A DNA stretch of 64,000 bases from assembly GCA_950295325.1 (NCBI GenBank), contig OX485804.1:56346429-56410428 (forward strand). Reading direction: 5' to 3'. Shown here in pieces: positions 46,471 to 58,285 of the stretch (position 1 is the stretch's first letter; each line of letters opens with the position of its first letter). The notes beneath the pieces were generated by a model. That model did no database searches, was not told where the DNA came from, and worked only from the letters and a program-made list of their open reading frames with translations. The position numbers and the translations under genes were made by a program. The DNA comes from Polytrichum commune. Taxonomy: Eukaryota; Streptophyta; Polytrichopsida; Polytrichales; Polytrichaceae.

Positions 46471-48645
46471 AAGATTTTTTTGGCATGATCGGTTAAAATT
46501 CTATTCTTTCCAAGTCCGATTGGTTACATGTTGTGTGAACTTTCGGTTTTTTCTTTATTAATTTAAGGTATATTCTCTATATTCCTCTAGAATGCTTGAT
46601 AAGTTTTGTGAATGTTCAACCGGTTATTTCTCAAACCCACCGGTTCATCTTTGTAACTTAAGGTACCAAATTATCCTGAAGTCTCGAACTTCAACCGGGT
46701 TATTTCTCAAACTCACCGATTCATCTTTGTAACTTTAGGTACCAAATTCTCCTAAAGTCTCGAACTTCAACTGGGTTATTTCTCAAAATCAACCAATTCA
46801 TTTTTGTAACTTTAGGTACCAAATTTTCCTGAAGTCTCGAACTTCAACCGGGTTATTTCTCAAAATCAACCAGTTCATCTTTGTAACTTTAGGTACCAAA
46901 TTCTCCTGAAGTCTCGAACTTCAACCGGGTTATTTCTCAAAATCAACCAGTACATTTGTAACTAACCGCAAGTTCTCCCCGGTTCTTGCCCACACTTACT
47001 GGCGGCAGTGAACGGAGTTCGCCCGTTCACTGATGCCCACCACCAGTATGTGTGGGCGGCCTATAAGCCTCTCTTGGTTGTTGCTAAACTAATCTCCCAG
47101 TTATGGGATCGCTTTCTCCACCCACCGAACTGTTTCTCTTCTTACTTGGGAGTTTTGCTTCTGCTTCACATCCTGCACCCACTTCACAAATCGAAGCACC
47201 TAGAGTCTCTCACCAGGTTAGCAATCCCCCGCCCATCCTGATTTCGCTTTCATTCGGCAGAAACTAGCAATGCTTGAAGCTGCAGTGCGGCAGATTTTGG
47301 TTGCTCGCTGTGATCTCCAAGTAGTCGGAGGGATCTTGTTTAGCCTTTAGCAAATTCGGCGATGTCACACAAAGTGCACTTATCTAAATCTTTACGGCAA
47401 CCTGCACAAGTGTGATAAAAACCTAGTAAGTAATCAGACCTCACATTACAGAGCGAAATCAACAAAATAAAACTAAAATCGGCAACAGCGGCAACTGATA
47501 TTTGCAGTGTGCCAGACAATGCCCGAAATCAGAGCCCAATATGCACACAAACTAACCAATGCTCAAAGGAGCATGTTTTGTCGCTGCTGTCTCGCAATGT
47601 ACTGCACGGACAAGTCTGGTATACCACAGAATTTCTTTGCCCCTTGTACACGAAATCTTGGAGGCCCCTGGGCACATACACCACGCCCTTGGGACCAATT
47701 GCAGTCTCAATTATATCTAAAATCCTCCCCTGTGTGCCATCTAAGCAAGCATCTAAGCATCCAAGCATCTGTTTGGTGAATCACATGGGAGCATTTTGGC
47801 ATTTGAAGGGTTTAGAGTTTGAGCATCTGACGAGCTTTTGAGCTCAGTCTTCGAGAAGGGCAGCAGCAGTGACAGAAATAAGGTAAAGCAAAGTGAGCAA
47901 AAACATGATGCGCGTTCAGTGAGTTCGGAGAGAGATGGCAGGCAGATGACTTGCATTGCGAAGTGGGGCACATCAGGAGGAGCGCCACCAAATCCCCAAC
48001 AGCTTGTCTGATTTGTCATTGTTGGAATTCGGTGTGCGGATTGTAGAGAAGACAGTGAGTGGAAGTGTGGATTGAGTTCCGAATTTTACAGCTTCTACCG
48101 TTTTTCCCTTGGGAGGCTCTCTCGGGATGTCACAGGCAACGGAAACGGCAATTGGTTGTTTCTTTATCACAATTGATCTCAGTTTTAAACTGAATCTAGG
48201 AAGGAATTCACTGTCAACTAACAACGATACAGGTCCAACGAAGTCGCAACATGATCACAAGTTTAACAGAGCGCTGGCGAGGAAAGCTGGGTCCTTAGAT
48301 GAAGTCAGGTGGGGCGGGGCCGTAATAAGTAACTTAATGAAATTGGATCCCTGGGAGTGGCTTTTGTAAGCATCGTCGACCAGAAAGTGAACACAAACAC
48401 GATTAGCATGGTTGCATTCAGTGATCGGGGAGATTTTTGGGCATGATCGGTTGAGATCCTAGTGTTTGCAAGTCCAACCGGTTACATGTTGACATCCTTC
48501 GGTTTTCCTTCATTAAACTGGGGTATATTCTTCTATAAATTCCTCTAAAATGATGGGTAATTTTCCTGCAGTCTTGAACTTCAACCGGTTAGTTCTCAAA
48601 CTCAACCGGTTCATCTGTAACTAACTGCCGGTTCTCCCCTATCAG
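46470..48645. repeat. Pair of direct repeats around a 1.4 kb GC-richer block
   Basis: 46475-46640 and 46930-46990 match 48425-48645: both have TTTTTGGGCATGATCGGTT, GGTTACATGTTG, a CGGTTTTC(C)TT segment, AACTTCAACCGGTTA and a TAACTAACNGCNNGTTCTCC segment. The left copy is expanded by a 76-bp tandem repeat. The interior (46990-48425) has a possible TATA box (CTATAAGCC, about 47059) but no gag, pol or primer-binding-site signal. This may be a small non-autonomous retroelement or a segmental duplication. Confidence 0.5.
46610..46990. repeat. 76-77-bp tandem repeat, five copies
   Basis: CAACCGG(G)TTATTTCTCAAA recurs at 46616, 46692, 46768, 46845 and 46922. Each is followed by CTTTGTAACTTTAGGTACCA and CCTGAAGTCTCGAACTT (the last copy truncated). 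The single-copy counterpart is at about 48583. Confidence 0.9.
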
Positions 48646-51395
48646 AGGTTGCATTGCCATTCCCAACATTTTAAGGCACATGATTACCTAAAGGTGGATG
48701 TTATTGGTAAACTAGCCAATGCAATTAGTAGATCATATGAGGCAATATATATATATATATATGTTTTGGTTTTGGCATTTGTGTCAATGTGCTATACATT
48801 GTTGAGTTAATTCATTATATTGTTCGGGTGAGTCTGTACGTTGGGTGGGTTTGGGAATAAGCTAGATTATGCTTGGAATTATGCTTTGTTTATTAGCAAA
48901 ACACTACAATGACAGATTTAGATTGAAAACTCGGGTGAAACGTGACATGTAACCACAAACTGCAACTCAAATTGAATGAGGCCAATGTGAAGTACTTAAG
49001 GCCTAGAACAATGCTTGCCTCTACCTTTACAAAATGACCCACACCCCCACTTTCCTAATAGACATATTTACTCATAAACTATGGTTCATGGATTTAGTGC
49101 TCTGACACACAATTGTTACCACAAAGTGTGGCTTCATGATTTAAGTTCGACATGATCTAGGTCATATCAACTTTGATGCATATTGAATACAATATACCTA
49201 CGAAAGATAGATTCTTTGATATAAATTCAACTTTGTATGTCACCTTGATGTCGATACTCTAATATAAAAACCTTTATATAATTAGAGAAAAGGTTTAAGA
49301 ACAATTCAAGAGTTGGCTTCAATAAATGGCATCAAACTTCACCATGTAAGTGGCCGGTAATAATTGAGGTGGAATGTGAAGTTGACATGATTATACACAA
49401 TAAATGTGGAAAACAAGTGCAAATATAAATGTCATCATTATTCATGCAAACATATTTTTGAAACCAAGTGTAGCCCAAATTTAATCAAGTTAAGAATCTC
49501 AACTATTTAGCACGTCTTGAATCCATTATGATACAATGATCGAAGGCGGGGACTTCATACATTTTTGAATTATGCATTAATTAATATATTGAAATGTTTG
49601 AATATGTTAACATCTAATGTTTGCAACACATTTGTGGCTAGGCAATACCAACGAGTATAAATGCACCTACCTATCTTACAATGTAAAAAAATCTAATGTG
49701 ACATGAGTTATAACCATTCACAAATAAATGTTGTTGGTTTTTTATATAAATAACTATGCAAATTATTGACGTGTTATATGAAGGGATCAATTCACATATT
49801 AAGAGAAATGCATGTTAACCTAAATTTTTATTAGGTTACATAACCATGCTATAGTGATACACAACATACTAGCAGAAAATATGTGGGAGTATAAAATATA
49901 AAACGTATCTTATATACTAGATACTTATATTCATACTAATAGTGAGACTGGTACAAAATAGCAGTAATTAGAATTTATCTAAGAGAGCGGCAAAAATTCT
50001 ACCCATGTTCTCTAGAAAATTAATATATTACTGGAATAATGCAAGAAGGGCTTTGGAATTGCCGACAACATGTTTTAATAAAGTTTTGATCTTCTCTTAA
50101 GTTTTATTTTTTAATATTGTAATACATCTGTTATTGGTGTAGTAATTGATGTTGTTTGACATGATGTAGATGTAAATAAAATAATATCTTTTGGAAATGA
50201 TTCTATCGTATTAACAGGAATATGATTATGCACACTTGTTCTGCTACCATATCATTCATCAATTTCCTAAAATCATTTAATTTTTTTTTCTGATCTAAAA
50301 ACTTCATTTGTCCTCTTGTCAAACATGTATTCTTTCAGAGTGCACTTGTTTTTTTAATAGGACAATCATAAACGAGTAAAACTTTTCATTACAACTACCA
50401 AATGAATATGCAATTTGATAAAAGTGTTTACATCTACACAAGACAATAATAAATTATAAATATAGTTGAAACATAAGAGAAGACCTAGTATGTAAAAACA
50501 ATGTTAAAATGTGAAAACAATGTTAAATTGTCAAAATAATGTTAAACTATAAATACAATAGTTTTTTATGAATAAAATGTCAACCAGTCACCACAATATA
50601 AATTAATAACTATAGTGTAACCAATATCTACAATGTATACCAATATTTACAGCGTAAACCAATAACTACAATATAAACTAGTATTTACATAATATATATT
50701 AGAAAAATTAGGTTGAATGAAATAAATTCAAATGAATTAGTGGTTAATCGGCGTAGCCAATGGTGTTTTGAAATAGGCAGGATACAAATCTCGAAACCAC
50801 CACAGTAGTGACTAACCCCATCTTGGGAAGAGGGGGACATAGGGGCTATACAAATAGACGAAGACCTTCTACAACCTCATCATACGGTCCACATACATCC
50901 TCACACATCCGCATTCAATATTTTTTATTTTTAAATGTTATTATTATTTCAAAAATAACTAATGTTATTTTTTTATTTGTTTGATATTTTAGAAAAAAAT
51001 ATTGTCCATCTCAATTCAAATAGCAATGTATTTTACATGGCATGTGCATGGTGTGGTGGGACATGTATGTTGGAGTAGCCATTGTGGGACTGTGTTGTCT
51101 TTGTGGTCTAAAGTTTTGGTTGCTTGCATTTACAAGGGTATAGAATCTTGTATATTTACTTGATTGTAGTGTGTGTACAATTTGGTGGACAAATTTATTA
51201 TGGTGTGCTATACGCAATCTTTTTAAGTGTTGGTTTGAGCATGTAGAAAGTAAATGTGGCCATGTGACTATGGCATTGTTGGAGCATAGTGTACAATATG
51301 GGTTTGGGTTTAAATTAGGCCAGAAGATTTTTTACGGTGGTTACCCATATATTGGGCATAACGGAGTTTTAGGGTTTGTGGAAGGTATGTGTAGA
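48646..51395. other. Intergenic, AT-rich, no gene seen
   Basis: Contains a TA dinucleotide run at 48745-48762 and very AT-rich DNA from 49,500 to 51,000. No coding region or recognisable element. Confidence 0.55.
48745..48762. repeat. (AT)n microsatellite
   Basis: Nine uninterrupted AT dinucleotides. Confidence 0.95.
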
Positions 51396-51964
51396 TGAAG
51401 ATGGAGTGGTCGCTTGTTAGCATCAGACATCATACAAGGAAGTTATGATGGTCTGAAGCTACTGGGGGCTTCTAGGCCCAACAGCTAAGGGAAAATGTCT
51501 ACTTGGCCCCAACTCTTGGAAGAGAGACAAAAGGTCTCTTGACGGTGGGGTAGGGGCCCCGCCTAGAATGCTAGAGGCTTATATGGGTGAGGTGGTGTGG
51601 CCTCACCCACCCGAGGCTGAACGGCACGGCCTCCATGGGTTTTGGCCCATTGTGAGGCCATAGTTGCCTAGTATGCTTCGGGTTGTTGTAGTGTTGCTCT
51701 GGCACCGCGATGATCAACATGGGATTGGACTTCCATGGATGGATGGATGGATGGATGGATGGAAGTCCACATCTAGGAATGGGTTACCGATTAAGGGGTG
51801 AGTCCCGAAAGCAAAGTAGGAGGGTTGGTTCCCTCCTATGAACTATAAGGTCCAGGGTAGGAGGAGCTAACCATTAGCATGGTGGAATGGGAAAGGTTAG
51901 CACTCGTAACCTTTGCTAGACATGGAAATTGGAAAGATTGTTAAGAGGGCTAGCAAGGGTTGCG
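51396..51964. repeat. GC-rich, hairpin-rich repeat, copy 2
   Basis: Collinear with 28409-28967, about 93 percent identical by eye. The stems GGGTGAGG/CCTCACCC, GGACTTCCA/TGGAAGTCC and TAGGAGGG/CCCTCCTA are all kept. The loop of the second has grown from CGGA to repeated TGGA units (about 51738-51763). The 5' part present in copy 1 is missing here, and the 3' limit (GGGTTGCGA) is shared. Confidence 0.85.
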
Positions 51965-52450
51965 ACACCCGTGGAGATAGACCACAATCCCTCAGCCAGT
52001 GGACTTGAGACCCGAAACAAACCGTTCATAGTTTTTGACCTCAACAGGGTGTTGTGTCACACCAAACACATTCCCAAGGTCCCCACGCATCCTTTTCGTC
52101 ATCCCGACGAGAGGGACTATGACGGCGAGCTCGACACCCTCATAAACTGCAAGGTTGTCCACGCCCGTCTCGGTTTGCGAGACTTCCTTCGCGAGGTGCT
52201 CGACTTTGCTCACGTTGTCGTGTGGAGCTCCATGGTCATGGAGAACACAGAGCCCATCGTCAAATTGGGTGATGGGATTTTGCGTTGTCTCCACAATCCC
52301 TCGTGGCATGAGATGTGTCATTTTCCTATTGACATGACCTCAACTAGAGCATTGATTTTGCAATATGTGGTCCAAACCTTTATGTCATTTTTGCCAACTC
52401 TTGAATGTGTGGTAGTGTGGTCATGGTCACGTATGTTGCGGAAGACATGA
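51965..52450 (+). pseudogene. FCP1/NIF-like HAD phosphatase fragment
   Basis: An open frame continues out of the upstream repeat and ends at TGA 52448, with no ATG before the conserved part. KPFIVFDLNRVLCHT matches the HAD motif I region (LDLDGTLxHS), but the second Asp is Asn and the Thr position is Val. RLGLRDFLREVLDFAHVVVW then SS matches motif II (RPGLxxFL...W(T/S)S). Beyond that, similarity fades and the acidic C-terminal motif is not seen. Without the catalytic DxD pair it should not be an active phosphatase. The fusion with the repeat end suggests a captured or interrupted gene. Confidence 0.6.
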
Positions 52451-52803
52451 AATTATTGTCCCACATCACTCCATAGGAGGGTTGGAGTATATTGGCACTT
52501 GAGACATGATACATGGTAACCACATTTGCAAGCACAATACATTAAATTGTCTAGTGTTACCAAGAGGTTTATATATCATAATGATTTATGAAAATTTTCA
52601 CTTATATTGTCATCTGCGACTTAGAAAGTGCTTGTATAGACCCGAATTGACCCGGCTACAAAGTAAAGTAATGCATGCTCCTTGTTTTTCCCCAATTACC
52701 ATTTACCACTAGCAATTGTGGTGTTCTTTGACAGAATCTACGTATGGGCGCAATGACAAGAATCATATTTCTCAAATTCGATTGGCTATCTTGTAAGTAG
52801 TGT
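52451..52803. other. Short intergenic stretch
   Basis: 350 bp between the phosphatase fragment and the convergent P450 stop codon. Nothing recognised. Confidence 0.5.
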
Positions 52804-55800
52804 TCATATTCGTAGACGTGACTCACATCGAAGAACTAATGGATGTTTTGGAAGGATGATCAACGTCATACCAGGTTCCTCAATATCCGTGAGCATAGCT
52901 CCTTGCAAGTCCGACCAATTGAAAGCATGCACAAGGGAGCCTAATGTAAAACAAAGGGCTTCCATGGCAAAGGCTTTTCCAGGGCAGACTCGCCTTCCAG
53001 CTCCGAAGCTAAGGAGGTGAAAATCATGGCCATATGCATTCTCCTTCGCACTCAAATTTAGATATCTGTCTGGATTAAATGCGGAAGCATCTTTACCCCA
53101 CATGGCCGGATCCCTATTGATGGCCCATAAATTGGCCAACACAGTTGTGCCTGCAGGTATGTGATAGCCAGCAAGCATTGCGTCCTCTGTGTTGCAATGT
53201 GGGATGCTGAGCGTGGCCGGTGGGTGCAAGCGTACAACCTCCTTCACCACAGCCTACAAAGCATACAAAAAACAATATATTTCAAAACAATAAACATGGT
53301 ACAAACATGCTCCACATAACATTGTTTAGCCACTTGCTGAGGGACATACATCCTAAGGCATTGCACTTGCAACCACAATAAGTTTGTCTGTATCGAATCA
53401 CAAAGAGAAACTTGATAAAGAAATCTCAAGCAGGAGACATATGATCTGGAATAATAATTCAATGCAACGCATCTCACAGTGAATTTAGATCCAAGAGCCT
53501 TCTTCCTTGCCAATATCAACAATGTGGTCCCAACTTTGGTTGCCCAAATTACTACAATCGTGCCCTTAAACCCTAAGCTTCACGCTTGCTTATCCTTCTA
53601 ACAAAAGGGTTGTCATAACATTGTCTTAACAATGTTAGATAGGTGTGACAAGTCACATTTGCATGATTTCTTTAAATAAAGGCTATAAATGTAACTAATA
53701 TTTAAGTAAAACAGTACTAAGTCCAAGTTCAAAATTATAACATGTTGAATTCTATCTTAGGATCCTACAATAGAATCGCATCATAAGATCCTTCAATAAA
53801 TATGCAAATTTAATTACAAAAATGTATAGTGGTTGTCTTGATAATGCTTTCAAAATTCAATGTTTATTTCTATAAATTTAACTTCAAAAAATCAGTTAGT
53901 TGAATTTTTTGTCATAAAAAATATTATATTATTTAAGTTGGCACTAAGGATTCACATGTCTTCCATAAAAAAATTGGTACATCAAAAGGGTATCATCAAA
54001 TCCACCCATCACCAAAGGCCTATATTTTTAAAATATGTCTAAATTTACTTAAATACAAAGATGTGTGAAATTTGGATCTAGAGAAGCAACACGTAGAAAA
54101 CCAATGTTCACAGTAGACAGAAAAGTCGAGACTTCATATTCTAAGTTTGTGGAAGGTATGTGGCCCTATTGTGGACGATGCTAACTTCACAAACATTTTT
54201 GACCACAGTGATCTAGTCAGCTTGGGGATGTTCTCATTTCGTTGGCGATTTAAATGAATCTCTAAATTTGTCAACAAAGTCCAAAGAGAACAAATACATC
54301 CTCCCAATTCACGTGTTCTATATCGATTGAGATCAACTGAATATAATTCTTGCCATGATGGACAACATGTTGAATGTTTGACTTCAATCCTTATTTGAAA
54401 ATAATCGATAAAAATGTAAGATATCTATGTGCAATAGATTGGATGCTATCTAATTAAGTTCTTAAGACACTACCAACATATGAGACTTGTGCGATATATC
54501 ATGTGACAGTGAAAGAATCTGCAAATCTACCTTTGTGATGAATTTACAGGGTTTTCAGCGACGTAGGTCAATTTTTATTTTTTTTCGAAGCTTTAAAATA
54601 AAGATTTTTTGTTTTACAGTACGGTTCAAACCCATGTGCCTTCCGGCCCCGCCTTTTGTTGGGTTTTCATTGACGCACGATGTGTTGCCCAAGTCTAACA
54701 TGGGCTGGGGCGAATCAACTTGTACACTAGTTCCTTGGAGGCAAAGGTTTAGCCATCCAACAAGGAACGAGTGTATGAGCTAGTACGCCCATATTGACTG
54801 ACATGCATAGACATGATGTCTAATAACTTTTTACCTGCAGATAGGGCAACTGGCTTGCCAAGTCCTGCTCAATGTGTTGACCCAACTCCAAATTCGAGTC
54901 TAATTCTGATTGCAGTCTTTGCATAGCGCTGGGGTGGCGTACGAGCTCCAACATGGCCCACTCCAAAGTTGCCCCAATGGTGTCCGAGCTAGCCAGCAAC
55001 AAGATCTTCAACACATGACAAGTATACACTTCAACAAATATTCAAATGTGATCTTTTGGAACCTGCTGCATCCTATATTATAGACAATCAATTAAATGTT
55101 CTACTAGGTACCAGGTGTGGAGCTAAGGATGCATGTTACATGTTTTCAGTTTCCTCCAAAACTGTGGTGTCTTCTTCTTAATCGCAACTGGAATATATTG
55201 GCCATAGCTTGTGAATGAGATATTCCTTCTGACAAAGAAATCCTCTATTTTGAAGGAGGACTTACAGAGAGCGGTTTAAGATAAACTCTGAGCCCCTAGG
55301 AATTGATGAACTTGATTACACGTGGCACACAAGATCTACGCAAGTTTGTGAGTAAGCTCTATGCCCATATTGTGCGCACTTCCAACACCACAAACAAGTT
55401 TGGCAACTGCAAATCATGAAGATTGTCATTTGAAGTTTCATGATTGGAGTTGGCATATAAAAATTATAAAAGGTCGTATCGATGTTCTTTCTCTCTTTGG
55501 ACGATCACATAGACACTCCCAATTTTGTTTACTTTTGAGCCCAAAATGGTCTCTATGTTTTGAGCACATACTAGTCCAATCTCATTGTAGCCCGTCTTTT
55601 TAGTATCTCCTCCAAACTATGAGCCTTGACATATACCACTCAAATATAGGATGTTTGTTTAAGACAATCGACCACATAAGGCCCCTCTTATATTGAAAGG
55701 TTTTCAGATCATCCTGGGGACATGCATAAAATGGAAATTCAGGACATTTGTGAAATAGGCTAGAATTCTAAGGTTGAGGACTCACTGAAGTGAGACCCTT

Positions 55801-56820
55801 GACGGTCTCTTCGCTTAACTTGCCTTCCTTCCTAATCTGCAATAGAGATTCCACAAAGTCAGACTCAGGTAGCTCAAGTGATCCGAGTTGCACCGGGTCC
55901 TCAGTTGCCTGGTCTCGATACCAGTCAAATAAAAGGGCCATCCTCTTATCCTTGTCTAGGGTGAAATCCCTCCATCTCTTCTCGAGCCCCTGCAGATCCA
56001 AATACCGGAGCACAGATAGGCAGACGTCGCCAAATATGTTGAGAGCTGCAAAGAGGTAATCAAATTCTTCCACCATCTTTTTGAAATCCTGGGGTTGCAG
56101 ATCTTCAGTTTTGGAACGCTCGCAATGGACGAAGAGCTTGTTGAAGAGAATGCGGCAGGCTTGGCGGATGGCGAACTCGCTGACGACACTTCGGAAGTTC
56201 ACGGGTTGCCCCATGCTCACGAAACTTTCGATCACTTCCACCATCCTCGCCACTTCCTCCTTCCGTGCAGTGGTGGTGGTGGTCAATTTCCGGGGGCCAA
56301 AAAGCTCGGTCTTCATAATCTGGCGCAGCTCACGCACCTTGGGCGTGTAATGGCTCACAACCACATCGCAGTCATGCTCCGCTTGATTCATGTACTTTGA
56401 GGTGGTGTACAGGAGGCTATGAATTGGTCGAGATGCAAATTGGGCATCACTGACAGAGAGAAGTTCCTTGGCCATTTTTGCATCTGACACGACGATTGTG
56501 CGGATGTTTCCCAAGTACACGCACATGATGTTGCCATAGCGGTTTGCGAGCTGTGCCAACGGTAAGTGTCCGCCTCTTCCCAAAGAGAAGAGATTGCCAA
56601 ATATTGGCCAAGGAAATGGACCTGGTGGCATTCTACGGTTCCGAAGTTTTGAGGTGCAAGCATAAGATATCGTAACCAGAAAGACAACTAAGACGGCACA
56701 CCATGCCTTGAGGGCTTGTGAGTCAAAGCATTCCATAACATGCACTGCCATATTGTCCATCATAGCAACACCCATAAGTTGCTGCTCAACAATATGGGAA
56801 TGCAGTCTTGAATCTGCCAC
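52804..56820 (-). CDS. Cytochrome P450, CYP71 clan, three exons, about 551 aa
   Basis: Exons: 56820-55786, 55005-54835 and 53253-52804, all GT-AG and phase 0. An N-terminal anchor (AWCAVLVVFLVTISYAC, about residues 39-56) precedes the hinge MPPGPFPWPIFGNL, as in ER-bound plant P450s. The I helix reads LLLASSDTIGATLEW, ExxR is KEVVRLHPP, the PERF region is FNPDRYL, and the haem loop is FGAGRRVCPG with the Cys ligand present. The C-terminal SLVHAFNW is typical of the CYP71 clan. Oddities: the usual WxxxR in helix C is replaced (HYTPKVRELR), and the I helix has Ser and Ile in place of the usual Gly and final Thr/Ser. Several early Met codons leave the start open (1, 16, 20, 21, 24 or 29). The substrate is unknown. 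Intron 2 is long (about 1.6 kb). Confidence 0.92.
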
Positions 56821-57299
56821 CTACAGTTATACATTTGGAAATGGCCGAGGATCGACAATGGTATGTTGAGCGGATGGCATGGGATATTATTTCATATTCA
56901 CAGGTGCAATGGACTCGGCTGGTATGGGTTCAAATTAGTGTCTCTTCAGCTTAACATTGCTCAAACAAGGTTTGGAGGTTTTGTTGTCCACGTGAAGGTT
57001 CATGATTTCAATCGCTTTCCATCATGGACAAGCATTCCTGATGTGAGCTCTAGTTACGCGATCTTGCTTTGGATAATCTGTTTTGGAAAGTGAGTAAAAG
57101 AGGCATAACTCCTCATGCTACAACACGGTTCACTGCGTTAAGCATTTGGATAACGGGCTCACATTCATGCCGGTACAATGTACGGGCGTAATTTTTTCTT
57201 TTTTCTTTTTTCTTTTCTTTTCTTTTGGAAAGTGAGAGCAACTGCACTTGAAAAGTACGTGTAATGTTATTTTATTTTATTTTTTGGTCAAAAGTGGGT
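56821..57299. other. Upstream region of the P450
   Basis: About 480 bp with a T-rich tract (TTTTCTTTTTTCTTTTCTTT-like) near 57195-57225. No gene is supported. Confidence 0.45.
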
Positions 57300-58285
57300 A
57301 AGAAATCTTGAGTGGACATTGAACACCCCACGAACTTTTCGGGGGAGGTAGATTAGGGCAGGGTGAGCCCCCCAAAAAGAAATCTAGATTTTTTGGACTC
57401 GGCTAAGAACTTTTGCATGCCCGCCCGACTTCAAAAAAATCATTGCCCCTTGCATTCCTGAAGGCCACTTATTCACAAATCCCACATTGAGTGCACTTCA
57501 CCTTTAAGGTCCAAAATCTACTATATATGTTCACTTTCATTGAGTAAATAAGCAATTGACCGGGATACTTTTTGAAGTGAAGCCATCAATAAAGCATGTA
57601 ATTAACTTGGAAGTCCAAAATATAACAAAACCCTCATAAGCACTGAGGTTATAATTGTTGTGACTTACCATTGAAAGGGTCTTTGTCATTCTAAAATGGA
57701 ACTAAAATTGTTTTTTCTCTTTAGTATCATATTAAATACTATAGTGTAGTTAATACCTTCTACTTTCACAAAGTATTTATACGCATTTAAACTAATTAAG
57801 TGTGATAGAATGTAATCAAGTCTAGCTAATCCTGATTAATTCCAATTAAACAAGAAAATATGCTTACCAAATTAATTGTGCCTAATTAAATTTTAAAATG
57901 TACTTACTGGAATTAATTATAATAAATTAAACCATAATTAAATTTGTAATATTTGGACTTCCAAGTTAATTACATACTTTATTGATGGTTTCACCTCGAA
58001 AGGTATCCCAATCAATTACTTATTTACTCAATGAAAGTGAACACATATATTGGATTTTGGACCTTGAAGGTGAAGTGCACTCAATAAGGGATTGTGGATA
58101 AGTGGCCTTCAAGAATGCAAGGGCAATGGTTATCCGAAGTTGGGCGGGCGGACAAAAGTTTTTGATCGGGTTGAGAAAATCTAGATTTCTTTATGGGGGG
58201 TTGCTCTTGCCAAAATCTACCTCCCCAAAAAAGTTCGTGGGGGGGCGTGGGGGGGGGGTGTATAACGTCCACCTTGAGTTATGGA
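57300..58285. mobile_element. Long fold-back element, about 1 kb, arms about 330 bp
   Basis: 57300-57625 is the inverted complement of 57945-58285. Matched segments include TGGACTTCCAAGTTAATTAC, GAGTGCACTTCACCTT, AAGTGGCCTTCANGAATGCA and AAATCTAGATTTCTT. The loop of about 320 bp is AT-rich and has no coding sense. The right arm has long G-tracts near 58235-58260 where the left arm has shorter C-tracts. Confidence 0.85.

Noticed and set aside
46470..48645. LTR retrotransposon call
   Set aside because: No gag or pol, no primer-binding site and no target duplication was seen, so it is listed only as direct repeats.
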